This document shows, piece after piece, positions 25,063 through 34,440 of a DNA stretch of 64,000 nt. The DNA is taken from positions 248,001 through 312,000 of the forward strand of contig JBLWGC010000043.1 of the NCBI GenBank assembly GCA_048772705.1, given 5' to 3'. This stretch comes from Leidyana gryllorum EB-2025a (lineage: Eukaryota > Apicomplexa). The notes under the pieces are model-generated. The model saw only the letters and a program-made list of their open reading frames with translations, was not told where the DNA came from and made no database searches. How positions within the stretch are numbered: the first letter of the stretch is position 1; each line of letters starts with the position of its first letter. The position numbers and the translations under genes were made by a program.

Positions 25063-27540
25063 TTAGGATTGACTACCTCCTGTAACCTGCAAAATGAGTC
25101 CTACGCCTACGGGACTGTGGTCGGACCCCAATATTGGGTCTGCGTCGAGCTGGTGTCAGGTCCAAACCCATCAAGTACTCACTGCCTGGCATGAGAATGT
25201 CTGCTGCCTTGTAGGTGCCCTTAATGAAGTACAACCTGCTATTTCCTTTGTTATTCGAGCACATCAGAACTCGATCCGTCCACTATAGATAGAAGCCGTC
25301 GCGTCAATATGAGGTATCCAATCCCGGGCTTACTGCTGGCGTCCTGTCTTTCACTCGCCCGCCCTTGTACCACTGTTGCTTGTGACGCACGCTGTACTCC
25401 GAGACGACCCAGTCCTTTGCCACTCGGCAAATGGTTCCTCGATCTGCGCACACCGCATCTCTCAACCGCCAGTCGACTTACTCTTGACCTTCTTGTAGGT
25501 TGGGTAGAATGTGATGGGCAGCTCGCAAAAGCCGTCCACCGCCAGGTCCTCGGACCAAATTGAGTCTGTTATCTCATCAAATCGCAGTAACGCGCCGAGT
25601 TGATGCTTAAGCAATAGGTGGGCTGCGAAGAGGAGATGTGTGTGTCTTTGTGTCTCTCTGCCAAATTGGGAGCCAACGAACCCGCGATAGAAGGTTTGAT
25701 CTCTCGTAGGCGGAAGTTGAAATCTCCGCACCAGATGATATGGCTCGCAGCTTCACGTAGTTCCTTTACATTCAACCAGTCATTGCAAATTCGTCGTCGA
25801 ATTAACTGTCGTGAAACTTCGCGGGCTTCCGGGTTAGCTGGGGTCAGGTGACATCCGATCACCAATAGGGGCACCGAATTGTATTCAGCCAACACCGCCA
25901 CCGCTCCTTTGGAACCGTTGAGCCGGTCTATTGGGAAAGGGAAAATTGAAGCGAAGCAAAGGTAGGAAAGGAAGGGAAGGGAAGGAAGGGAAGGAAGGAA
26001 GGAAGGGAGGAAGAAAGGATGGGAAAGGATAGGATAGGATAGGATAAGGAAAGCAAAGGAAATGCCCTCAGCCACTCACTGAACGAATAAGTATAGGAAT
26101 CACGAATTTGGAATTTGGTGAGATCAGACCGTACAATACAAATCATCATGGTCGATTTCGATGCCATGTGAGCTCCGTCACCTGCAGATAGTGTGTCAGT
26201 TTCTCTTCGATTTTCACCGACCTCGTCCGGATATTCGCCAATTTGGTATGTTGTGCAGAGTGTATGCACGGGGATTAATACGTGTGCAGAAGGCGCACAA
26301 AACTTCGCCCACTCGGAGCGCCACACATTCTTGTAGACAAATGAAATAGACGTCGTAATTGGGTTCTGAAAGGGGGCGGGCAGCGATCGATGGAGACTGT
26401 CTATGTGAGTCTCTCACGGATCCAAGAGGACAGATGTCCCAAGATATCGATCTCATCAGGGTACACATCTTCTTCTGGGGCATTCCTCAGACGGTTAGTG
26501 ACTCTTCGAGCAAAGTTGACAGGCGGTGCCAATTTCTCGGGAGATGAAAATTGTTGACGGGGCGGCGTGACCATTGGGCTGCTGGAAGTTCCGACGACTG
26601 CGCCCAGAGACTCCGTCATTCAACTGTCATCAAAGATATTATTACCGGAATGTCGACGCCTGCCGAGGTGGAGAATACGTCGAGCACGCGTCGGCTGGGC
26701 GAGATCACCCCGATCCAATTCTCGACTAAATCTGTGCGAATCCCTTTGAGTCTCGGCGGAAACTGCTGTGTGTGAACTCACGTTTCCGGTTGAGGGCAGT
26801 CGGTTTCCTCTTCTCCGTCTGAGGAAGAAGCACTGGAGTCGCCATAGTGGGTACTCAAATTATCGAATATGGATAATCCATCATCGGAGCTGAGAGGAGT
26901 GTCACCGGGACACGTGTCCAAGAGGGTGGAGCGGCGTTGTACGGGACTGCAAGTGGGTTGCTTGTGTGAGTCCACGAATCGCGATCGTAATGTTGATGCT
27001 ATAGGAGTCCCAACGTTGGCAGCAGCGATCGCTAGTCGATGGGTTGGGTCCGATTCAATCTTTGGCCGAGGCGTGGATGGGCCGACGGCAGGTATATCGT
27101 GGGGATCGTTTGGCATTGAAGGCGTAGACAGCAGGAAGGATCGTTGGCTAATATGTATACACTCTGTGTTCCAGGTGCCCATGAAGATTTTCAGTGACTC
27201 AGTGTCAGCGGGTTTGGAATCTTGAGAAATCGACAAGGCCGCGCTCTCCGCAACCATCAAGCTGTGACGGCTTCCGCGACTGGATCTCCGCAGAGATGCC
27301 CCATTGAGGATACTCCCACCATTGGGGACAGCTGAACTAGGGGCCAGGCGCGGAGTGGCAGGAGCTGGGTATACCGCCCCATTGGGAGGCAGGTTCAATT
27401 TTGGAACGTACGGATAGGGCGCCTTGGTTGGATACACGCTCAGCAACGGAACACTCTCGACGAGCTGCAAGGTGTCGTTTTAACGCGGGGTGGGTGTACA
27501 AAATGTCCGATCTCACTCTGATGTTTCTGGGACTATTCAT
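25063..27540 (-). CDS. Inositol polyphosphate 5-phosphatase family protein
   Basis: Magnesium-dependent phosphatase expected to remove the 5-phosphate from phosphoinositides or inositol phosphates. The catalytic landmarks appear in order: LKIFMGTWNTE, YFICLQEC, WCGDFNFRL, ITFYPTYK, KDRTPAWTDRVL and, after the last intron, LGSDHSPV. The usual Cys of the PAWCDR motif is Thr here. My model has ten exons. Introns lie at 27465-27516, 26582-26781, 26366-26417, 26182-26221, 25928-26079, 25623-25681, 25444-25481, 25283-25333 and 25140-25182. The spliced length is 1791 nt, giving 596 residues and no in-frame stop. A long Ser/Pro-rich insert sits between the first two motifs. No PH, SH2, SAC or transmembrane segment is evident, so this looks like a catalytic-domain enzyme. 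The ATG overlaps the stop of the upstream small gene by four bases. The 26582-26781 intron is the least certain. Confidence 0.85.
25957..26052. repeat. Purine/pyrimidine-asymmetric microsatellite inside a 5-phosphatase intron
   Basis: On the plus strand this is nearly pure purine, made of GGAAG, GAAG and GGATA units. On the coding strand of the 5-phosphatase gene it becomes a long polypyrimidine tract in the 152-nt intron 25928-26079, just upstream of its CCCAATAG acceptor. It accounts for the unusual length of that intron and produces spurious low-complexity open frames. Confidence 0.75.
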
Positions 27541-27946
27541 CCTCGTCGTCCACCTGGATCTTTCTGACGTTCAATTTCTGTCTTCGTCGGTGAATTTCCG
27601 AGTGTACCATATTCTGTCACAACAATATCTTTACAGTCTGCGCGTTTGCCTTTTAGAAGTACCTTGAAACTAGACTCATCTAAATCATAGTTGAACCACT
27701 GGCTGACGTCGTACTGCTGTTGTTGAGTACCCTGTTTATCCTGCTTCGCCAGCCGCCGTCTGGCCTGGTCCTGCTCTGGGTAGTTCATGACCAGCTCCAG
27801 GCTCGCCTCATCCTCCACTTGTTGCCTCGCGACGATGGTCTGCCAATAGTTGTTGACAAGACAAACCAAACCAAACCCTCTGCTGTTACCTCGTCGAATG
27901 ACGCCACAGGGCTGTCAGATAGCTGAGATAGATGGTCGTCAGCCAT
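27537..27946 (-). CDS. Small protein with FNYD-type motif, possible Fip1-like
   Basis: Function not established. The ATG at 27946 begins MADDHLSQLSDSP, and an intron at 27840-27889 separates a 19-codon first exon from the rest. The spliced length is 360 nt, giving 119 residues. The second half contains DVSQWFNYDLDESSFK, which loosely resembles the FNYGF(N/D)E-TW core of the polyadenylation factor Fip1. The match is short and lacks the following Y-C-x-K-Q pattern, so Fip1 is a suggestion only. The C-terminus, DPGGRRG, is basic and Gly-rich. It starts 27 bp from the divergent PABPN1 gene, a partner in the same 3'-end pathway if the Fip1 idea holds. Its TGA overlaps the ATG of the 5-phosphatase. 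It could instead be an N-terminal part of the 5-phosphatase gene if splicing differs from my model. Confidence 0.5.
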
Positions 27947-27973
27947 ACTTCGTCTCTAAAAATTCGTGTTGCA
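27947..27973. promoter_or_regulatory. 27-bp divergent intergenic gap (small gene / PABPN1)
   Basis: Two divergent start codons (27946 minus, 27974 plus) are 27 bp apart. Any promoter must therefore be shared, lie inside the coding regions, or use near-absent 5' untranslated regions. I see no TATA-like or other recognisable element. Confidence 0.4.
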
Positions 27974-28965
27974 ATGGAGGCTGCTGGAGAAGTGCCTGCT
28001 ACGACGGACGTCCTCCGCCAAGAGTGAGCAGTCCATTACTCTTCATCATTTGCTCCCCAGTCCAACCCCACAGGCAATTGAGGCGTACGATGAGCAAATG
28101 CTCTCAGTAGCTGACGCCCAAGACCCAGCATATAATGCCACCAGCACCAATGAGGCTGGTTATCATACAGGAGAGGCGGCGGGCGAACAGTTAGTGGCGG
28201 ACCACATGCTCGACGCGGAGGTAGCACGGCTTCATGAGATGACGGCAGACGCCAAAACGCATGAAGATGAACCGACGGATAACCCAATGGGACAAGAGGG
28301 TGAAGAACCTCAAGAGGATGACGGAGATGATGAAGTCAACAAACGAAGCGTCTATGTTGGCAATGTAAGTTCCTATCTACGTACGTGATGATGAGACAGC
28401 GAGTTGGCACCTGTGAATGATGAAGACCATCAAATCAGAATGATTGTTGGACTTGGCATTTTTTAGGTGGACTACGGGTCGACTCCCCAAGAACTCCAAG
28501 AGCATTTCAGTAATTGCGGGAAGATCTTCCGCGTCACGATCATGGTGGATAAGTACACAGGACACCCTAAAGGATTCGCATACATTGAATTCGCGGATGT
28601 AGCCGCTGCAAACAACGCTCTAATGCTTTCTAATACAACTTTGCGCGGGCGGCAAATCAAGGTAAGACCACACAGAGATCCTACATACACATACACAACT
28701 AAATTCAAGGTCTGCCTGAAGCGAAAGAATATTGCTGGCATGACTCGGGGGCGGGGCTTCCCAGGGAGAGCGCGAGGACGAGGAGCAATGTATTATGGAG
28801 CAGCTCCTTTCGCTGTGGCTCCGCCGTTTATGCCCGGCAGAGGGTAAGATCCAACCTTCCCCTCCTTACATACGACTTGCACGCAGGTTTGCTGCAGGAA
28901 GAGCGGGCTATGGTCCCCGTTTCCGCGGCCGGGTAGCACGGCGACCACGGGGAGCGCCGTACTGA
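27974..28965 (+). CDS. PABPN1: Nuclear poly(A)-binding protein (PABPN1/Pab2 type)
   Basis: Binds nascent poly(A) tails in the nucleus and controls tail length and export. The architecture matches the family: an acidic N-terminus, a short helix (DAEVARLHEM), one RRM and an Arg/Gly-rich C-terminus. RNP2 is SVYVGN and RNP1 is GFAYIEF, and the run DKYTGHPKGFAYIEF is characteristic of PABPN1. The RRM continues into RGRQIK. The tail holds RGRGF and RGRARG-like segments and ends RRPRGAPY. Introns are 28024-28060, 28365-28466, 28662-28709 and 28844-28886. The spliced length is 762 nt, giving 253 residues. The first acceptor was chosen because only it keeps the frame. It starts 27 bp from a divergent small gene. 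Confidence 0.93.
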
Positions 28966-29050
28966 CCGACTACTAGCGAGCGTTCTCACATTAGTCACTA
29001 CCGTCAAACCTATGCCGAAATGTTAGTATGCAATGAAGGTACATAGACAT

Positions 29051-29245
29051 TTAGTTAGCAAGGATCAGGCGGACGCGCAGCGAGCAACTGGGGCACTCGA
29101 ATATACGCTGACCCTCTTTCATCTCCTGGTCTGTAAATGAAAAGATGTCACCACATGGACACTCGTATAAGTATCTGCCTGACTCCTCGTCATACGTCCA
29201 TTCTTCCAACGGCACCTCCTTGTAAACGCGGTCCTCGCCACTCAT
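29051..29245 (-). CDS. DPH3: DPH3/KTI11 CSL zinc-finger protein
   Basis: Small electron-donor protein for the first step of diphthamide synthesis on elongation factor 2; it also works with Elongator. Intronless, 64 residues, typical for the family. The four zinc ligands are present as YECPCGD (first pair) and FECPSCSL (second pair), with DIFSF between, which defines the CSL finger. The open frame extends a few codons upstream through a GTG, but the ATG at 29245 gives the family-like N-terminus. Only 24 bp separate it from the divergent SDE2 start. Confidence 0.94.
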   Translation of the reverse strand: MSGEDRVYKEVPLEEWTYDEESGRYLYECPCGDIFSFTDQEMKEGQRIFECPSCSLRVRLILAN

Positions 29246-29269
29246 CTTCACCTCCACTTTTTTTTGGCC
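29246..29269. promoter_or_regulatory. 24-bp divergent intergenic gap (DPH3 / SDE2)
   Basis: The start codons of DPH3 (29245, minus) and SDE2 (29270, plus) are 24 bp apart. The gap is dominated by a run of thymines on the plus strand (about 29258-29265). This is the shortest divergent gap in the window, and if a promoter acts here it must be bidirectional or partly intragenic. Confidence 0.4.
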
Positions 29270-29983
29270 ATGTCAGTCGTCAATTTGCTCATATCCACTC
29301 AAACAGGCACGCGATGTCTTAAATACCCTCTCAAGACGAGATATATACAGTATAATGACATATACGACTATCTACAAACCAAACTCGAGCCCGATGCCAT
29401 CCCCCCTTCCCCTCGACTCATCCTGAATGGTCGAGAGTTGCGGAATGAAGATCCGCCCTTGGAACCCGAAACCCACTCTGACTTTCTATCAGTGCAGATC
29501 GTCTCACGCCTCCTCGGAGGTAAAGGTGGTTTTGGCACTCTGCTCCGTGGGAAAGGAGCTCGAGGACCCAAGACCAGCAACTTCGAGAGTTCACGTGATC
29601 TGCAGGGAAGACGTCTGAGAGTCGCAAGGGCTCCTGACCGTATGCGCCAGTGGGTTGAGAAGAAAGTCAGAGAACACGAAGTCATCAAAGCTGTCGGTGG
29701 GGAAGACCCCTTCATTGGAAAATCCCTATCTGCCGAAGAAGTGGTGCGACTGTACAAGTTAGTCATCACTGAAGAAAGCCATAACCCTTTCGAACAATTT
29801 GATGAGATAGCGGGCTATCAAGCCGCGGTGCGCTCCGACGCCATGCAGGCAGCCAAGGAATCTTTGAAGGAAATAAAAAGAGGGAACAACTCGCCTGTCG
29901 CTGAACAGAGCGAAGCCAAATTACTCAATGCTCATGAGCAACATCTTGACTCCTATCTAGAGGATATGAGTGAGCTACTCTAG
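29270..29983 (+). CDS. SDE2: SDE2-type ubiquitin-fold spliceosome factor
   Basis: SDE2 proteins are made as precursors with an N-terminal ubiquitin-like fold. This is cleaved after a Gly-Gly pair to release a C-terminal fragment that joins the spliceosome and helps splice selected introns. Here residues 1-84 form the ubiquitin-like part, ending LLGG. The mature fragment begins KGGFGTLLRGKG, the diagnostic SDE2 sequence. It is followed by SSRDLQGRRLR, which matches the family's DL-GRRLR segment, and a basic helical region. Intronless, 237 residues. The ATG at 29270 is used rather than the upstream TTG. Having SDE2 is consistent with an intron-rich genome. Confidence 0.9.
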   Translation: MSVVNLLISTQTGTRCLKYPLKTRYIQYNDIYDYLQTKLEPDAIPPSPRLILNGRELRNEDPPLEPETHSDFLSVQIVSRLLGGKGGFGTLLRGKGARGPKTSNFESSRDLQGRRLRVARAPDRMRQWVEKKVREHEVIKAVGGEDPFIGKSLSAEEVVRLYKLVITEESHNPFEQFDEIAGYQAAVRSDAMQAAKESLKEIKRGNNSPVAEQSEAKLLNAHEQHLDSYLEDMSELL

Positions 29984-30130
29984 TTATGAAATTCGTGGTA
30001 AACCACATTGTAGTGACTGCGAATAGCGATAAAACACATAGATAATACAAACGATATGGCGATCAACTGACAATGCAGATACGATGAGGGACGATCCGGT
30101 CCAATGTGAATTGTCCTCAAATAATCGCTT

Positions 30131-30895
30131 TCACTGAATCTGAACATGCGCTCTGAAGTTGATAGGATCTGATCCCGATAAGCTCCCGCTCGTAATGGTG
30201 ATGCCTGGAGGAGAAGTGGCAGCTGGGCGAGTGAGTCCAACAATTTCCGCACTATTTATCCCAGATCCGGCCAGAAGTTGTCCAAGGCTAGATGGTGGGG
30301 GAACTGATGTGCCCGCTGCTGGCGCCAGCAGAGAATTGAATCTGCCTGCTCTGCGAGTCACGGGGGGGAAATATAGTTCGGTAGCAGGAGTTGGCTCAAC
30401 ATCAACCTGCCAAGAGTTGCCAAGAATTTCTTGAACAAAGCTTTCAGTGGGCTGTAGATTCAGGTAACTTGACGGGAGAGGACGGGGAGGGAAACGTGGA
30501 TTAATCATCGAGGACTGACTCAAATATGTGTTCAATTGGGCTCCTGACGCGGGTGGGATGAGCGGAATGGCGTTTGGGGGAGGTCCAATCCTTGGATCGA
30601 ACCACGCCAGATTGGGGATTCCCGGGTTCGGGCCACGAGGGAAAGGGAGAGGCAAGGTGCGGCGAGCCAGAACCGGATTCACCACAGGCATCACAGACGG
30701 AATGCGTAAAAAGCCAAAATCAGGCTGTTGCGCTCCCCACGCACCCCATGCCGCTTGCACAGGATCTGCATTGAATGGCAAATATGGTCTGACAACGGCC
30801 GCCGCCCCAATTGGCCCAGCTATATTCGCAGTTGGGCTGACCGTCTTCTTCGCTGAGGCCGTCCATACGTAGAAGCCCAATATGAGAGCCAACAT
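30131..30895 (-). CDS. Secreted or surface proline-rich protein
   Basis: I do not recognise a family. The ATG at 30895 starts MLALILGFYVWTASAKK, which has the form of a signal peptide. The remaining ~235 residues are rich in Pro, Ala, Gly and Ser with repeated short Pro clusters (PLPFPRGPNPG, IPLIPPASG, FPPRPLPSS), no cysteines and no clear domain. The open frame extends 43 codons upstream to 31024. That extension is Lys/Thr/His-rich, translated across a poly-T/A tract, and would bury the signal peptide, so I prefer the internal ATG. Intronless, 254 residues. It could be a cell-surface or cyst/oocyst wall component, but nothing in the sequence proves this. It is divergent to RPS9. Confidence 0.6.
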   Translation of the reverse strand: MLALILGFYVWTASAKKTVSPTANIAGPIGAAAVVRPYLPFNADPVQAAWGAWGAQQPDFGFLRIPSVMPVVNPVLARRTLPLPFPRGPNPGIPNLAWFDPRIGPPPNAIPLIPPASGAQLNTYLSQSSMINPRFPPRPLPSSYLNLQPTESFVQEILGNSWQVDVEPTPATELYFPPVTRRAGRFNSLLAPAAGTSVPPPSSLGQLLAGSGINSAEIVGLTRPAATSPPGITITSGSLSGSDPINFRAHVQIQ

Positions 30896-31041
30896 GAACG
30901 TGTGGTGTTGTGTCTCGTTGTGCTCGTTGTGCTCGATCTTTTTTTTTGTACGCTTTTTGGGCTCACAACGGCGGGGTAGGACCCATATCGAGTAAGTGGA
31001 GTACGCTTTCCGGCGCATAGCCATTGCAGGGCACCAACAAA
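30896..31041. promoter_or_regulatory. Divergent intergenic region upstream of RPS9 and the secreted protein
   Basis: This 146-bp gap between divergent starts is generous by the standard of this window. It contains a TTGTGCTCG direct repeat (about 30918-30936) followed by a run of nine thymines (about 30940-30948). A CATTGCAG just before the RPS9 start could be a splice acceptor for a 5'-untranslated intron, which is common in ribosomal protein genes. All functional assignments here are inference. Confidence 0.4.
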
Positions 31042-31657
31042 ATGGGGAAGAACTACAGAAACAAATCCAAGACTGCCCGTAAGCCCAAGAGGCCCTTCGA
31101 GAAGGAGCGTCTCGAGGCTGAGATGAAACTGGTTGGCGAGTACGGCCTTAAGAACAAGAGAGAAGTATGGAGGGTTCAACTTGTGTTGGCCAAAATCCGT
31201 GCTGCTGCACGTCATCTGCTCACTCTTGAGCCCACCGACCCCAAAAGAATCTTCCAAGGTAGGGAATGTAAATTAAGCTCCATGGAATCGTCCAACAGGA
31301 ACTGCTCTCTTGCGACGTATGGTTAGACTCGGCCTCCTTGCCGAATCCGAGCAGAAGCTCGATTACGTCTTGGGTCTCACTATCTCCAAGTTGATGGAGC
31401 GTCGTCTGCAGACTCGCGTATTCAAGCTTGGTGTGGCGAAGTCCATCCACCATGCCCGTGTGTTGATCCGTCAACGTCACATCCGCATCGGCAAGCAGGT
31501 CGTCAACGTGCCTTCCTTCATGGTCCGTGTGGATTCTGACAAGCACATCGATTTCGCTCTGACTTCGCCCTTCGGTGGTGGCAGACCCGGTCGTGTGCGC
31601 AGACGTGTCCTCCGTAACCGCGCCGGTGGTGACGATGATGCCGCTGACGAAGAGTAG
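31042..31657 (+). CDS. RPS9: Small-subunit ribosomal protein S9 (uS4)
   Basis: Structural protein of the 40S ribosomal subunit, important for decoding-site accuracy. The sequence is clearly the eukaryotic uS4: N-terminal [19 protein letters not shown], then KREVWRVQL. The S4 RNA-binding domain includes [36 protein letters not shown] and the tail [14 protein letters not shown]. It ends in an acidic DDDAADEE. One intron (31259-31298, 40 nt) gives a spliced length of 576 nt and 191 residues, close to the family norm. Codon choice looks biased towards C-ending codons compared with the giant genes, as expected for high expression. Confidence 0.97.
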
Positions 31658-31704
31658 ACGTTTATGGACCTCGTTAACTTGTGCTCTCCGCCTCGAACAG
31701 CTCG

Positions 31705-33648
31705 TTAGAAAAGTTCACCTGAACGCTTGTATTGACCTCCGGCAGATGCAGCTGTACCAGCGGCAACATGCATTGCCGCCCATCTCCTCCCACTCGGAGG
31801 CATCATGACACCTAACTCGTTGGGATGCAGGGCAGGGTTTGTTGAAGGGGTAAAGACAGAGCTGTCGTGGTACATTTCCTGGCTGGGGCCTAGTTCCGCA
31901 CGAGCGCTGGACAGTGTCTGGATCCACTGGTCTACGACGGATGGGTCGTCGGAAGAGAACACCCAGTACGTCAGCGGAATATTGTCATGGTACCTAACTA
32001 CCTCAAAGCCGAAAGAGCCTTTGTTTTGCTTGAGGAGTCGACCGACAGGGGAAATGGGGTTGGTCAAGGGGGTGATGACACATTCTGCTAACGGGATGAT
32101 GCACTCCGGAGGCTGAAGATACGTTTCGTTTTCCATCTTTGGAGGCTGTAGTAGTGTTGCGTGTGTGAAGGAGGTGCCCTTGTGATTGACGTAGAATGGA
32201 TTCTGTTCGGCCTGTATGGTATTCGTCGTCGGAGGATCAAGCTTGTACACCGCAAGTAAGCCCTGGTGGTACAAAGCCAAACGAACCAAATCCCATTGTG
32301 GATGGAAAGTATCGATACGTTGAAGCAGTCCACTGACAACTGGAGCACACGTGAAAGGAACAAATTTTCTATGAACTTACTGGGATTCTCTGTAAGACTC
32401 CAATAGGGGAGTGTTGCCTGCAGACTGCGCACGCTCTGGGAGCACTAATAGGTGACACCAGGAATCGAGACGTACCGGATTCAACGGCAGACCAGTGAGA
32501 TCGGCCAGGCGTTGACTGGAGCGTAAATCCAAAATGCCTTCCCCCTTGGCTGCCATTGTAGCTTCGTCCATGTTGATCCGACCGAACGCTGTTTCCCGTA
32601 AATAATCTTTAACTAGTCTTTCCGCGTCTGCCACCAACTCCCGCATACGACCAAAGGTCTTCTGACATCGCTGCGGCCGATCTCACGAGGACACTGCGGT
32701 GGTAACTCACCGCTTCCAAGGCTTCGGTGGCGCCCTTGCTCGCATCTAAGGCATGGAGGTCGTCAGAGGCTGCGTTTTCAAGTGCCTTCTTGGCCGCTAC
32801 ATATGCGTTCACCCCCGCCATATGATGTCGGTGGCCCAACCCGATCACCCGTTCGAGCATTGCAATCCGATCATTCAAGGGCCTTTCATGCACTGACAAG
32901 GCTTCCTTGGCATCACTGCAAGACGTATGTTGCGCTCACTGCGAACTCACCCCAGAATTTGCTGTTCATTTGAGCTAAGAGCAGCGAGGGACGCGACGAA
33001 TCGATTGCGAATGTCCCCCAACCATGACTTCAGTATCTGAGACGGGATGTACACAGAGACGAGGGTCGGTCGTACCTCTTGGGCGGTTAGCAGTCGAGCA
33101 ATATAGACTTTCTTCTCTTCACTCAGCACTAAGTTCGCTTCATGTGCTTCAAAGTATCCTTCATTGATTGTTTGGCCTGTTTTCGATAGGGAATCTGTCT
33201 TTGCCTTTGTCTCTGTCCTGATCTGATGGGCAGCTTCGGAAACTGCGAGCACGGTGCCATGGGATGCATGTTCCTGCTTGCCAGGCATAAGTGGAGCATA
33301 CCGACATTTCGGGCAGGCATGAGTTGCTTCATATACTGCAGCTGGTACCGGATCCAGAGTGTATTCGGCGGTCGAGAACTGCCTATTCGTCGCTGTTTGA
33401 GATGGCCGCTTCTGCTCGGCGTCTGCAGAGGCTGGGACGTCCAACGGATTTATTTTGTGCGTGATCGGGTGCGCTTCGCGGATAAAGCAATTCTGACACA
33501 ATATAGCTGAGCAATCATCACACGTAATGATGGCAGGCAAAATTAGACAACGCTGACATTTCCTCGCTTCAGGACGCACAACGAGACGGGGTTGTTTGCC
33601 AGGATCACGCCCTAAAGGATCTTCGGACAGCTCCCACTGGGATGGCAT
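31705..33648 (-). CDS. B-box zinc finger, coiled-coil and PH domain protein
   Basis: Likely adaptor that couples a protein-interaction zinc finger to membrane lipid binding. The ATG at 33648 begins MPSQWELSEDP. Residues about 35-70 form a B-box-like finger (KCQRCLILPAIITCDDC, then LCQNCF and HPITHK). Helical, Ala/Glu-rich coiled-coil-like stretches follow in the middle. The C-terminal part contains a PH-like segment (LALYHQGLLAVYK through GSFGFEVV, YWVFSSDD and VVDQWIQTL). Introns are 32916-32950, 32662-32710 and 32333-32380. The spliced length is 1812 nt, giving 603 residues. No RING precedes the B-box, so it is not a TRIM ligase. It starts 20 bp after the stop of UMP-CMP kinase on the same strand and converges on RPS9, 47 bp apart. 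Confidence 0.72.
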
Positions 33649-33668
33649 CGACTGCACACACGTGCGAA

Positions 33669-34397
33669 TCACGCAAAAATGGCTGCCACCTGAGCAAACA
33701 CCTCCTCCCGTGAACGATCGGCACACACTCGGCGAACCTTGCCCTGCTTCTCAAAGTGCTGACGGACCGACATGTGAACGATTTGGATGGAAACTCACCT
33801 CTACTATTGGGAGTGTCTCCTGCAGGAATGTGCGGAATCGTTTCCTGATGGATTCCGCGTTGTCATCTGCAAGGAAGTATAAACAGTGAACCGACTTGTC
33901 GTCTCACCAGAACGGCCGGATGATTGCCCTCGCAAAAGAAGGCGCTTCTCCATAACATCTTCCGGACAGTCAAATACCAGGCACATAGAAACATTGACAT
34001 CCGCCTGTTCTACGAGCTGACCCGTTATTCGAACATTACTCACCCCACAAGCCTTATTCCACCCATCCAGGTTGTTTTCATTCCGGGGGAAGCCGTCAAT
34101 CAGGAATTTACCACCGTCCCAGCCCAACGACTCCATCTTCTGACGGAGGAGGGCACATGTGACTTCTACAGGGACGATTGTCCCTTCGCGAATGTGTGTC
34201 TCGATCATCTCGCCATATGTAGAATCAGGCCGTCCTCGTTCCTCCCTCAAGCAATCACCGGCACTGATATGATGGTATAGGAATTTCTGGGCGATCAGCT
34301 GGCATTGTGTTCCTTTCCCGGCACCTGGACCACCGAGTACAAAAATGACCTCGGGCTTGGCAGGGGATGTGGCTGGTGTATCACTCCGGACGGTCAT
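33669..34397 (-). CDS. UMP-CMP kinase (adenylate kinase superfamily)
   Basis: Transfers phosphate from ATP to UMP or CMP in pyrimidine nucleotide supply. The ATG at 34397 gives a ~17-residue lead before VIFVLGGPGAGKGTQC, which holds the P-loop GGPGAGKGT. The NMP-binding region has HISAGDCLREE and GTIVPVEVT. FLIDGFPRNENNLDGW is the hallmark of UMP-CMP kinases rather than adenylate kinases. The short LID contains RLLLRGQSSGRSDDN, with the arginines expected near the active site. Introns at 33867-33907 and 33759-33798 were set by consensus and restore GRSDDNAESIRKRF and then HFEKQGKVRRV. The spliced length is 648 nt, giving 215 residues, normal for the family. It lies 43 bp downstream of giant-gene copy 4 and 20 bp upstream of the B-box/PH gene. 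Confidence 0.93.
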
Positions 34398-34440
34398 ATT
34401 CCTGGCTGAAATCTTTTTACACTCGTGCAGGGAGACGTAG

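Noticed and set aside
25928-26326. Low-complexity Leu/Ser/Pro-rich tails of minus-strand frames
   Set aside because: Translation of the intronic pyrimidine microsatellite; the splice sites at 26079 and 25928 remove it and restore the 5-phosphatase frame.
30896-31024. N-terminal extension of the secreted protein to the ATG at 31024
   Set aside because: Lys/Thr/His-rich, crosses a homopolymer, and would place a good signal peptide inside the protein.
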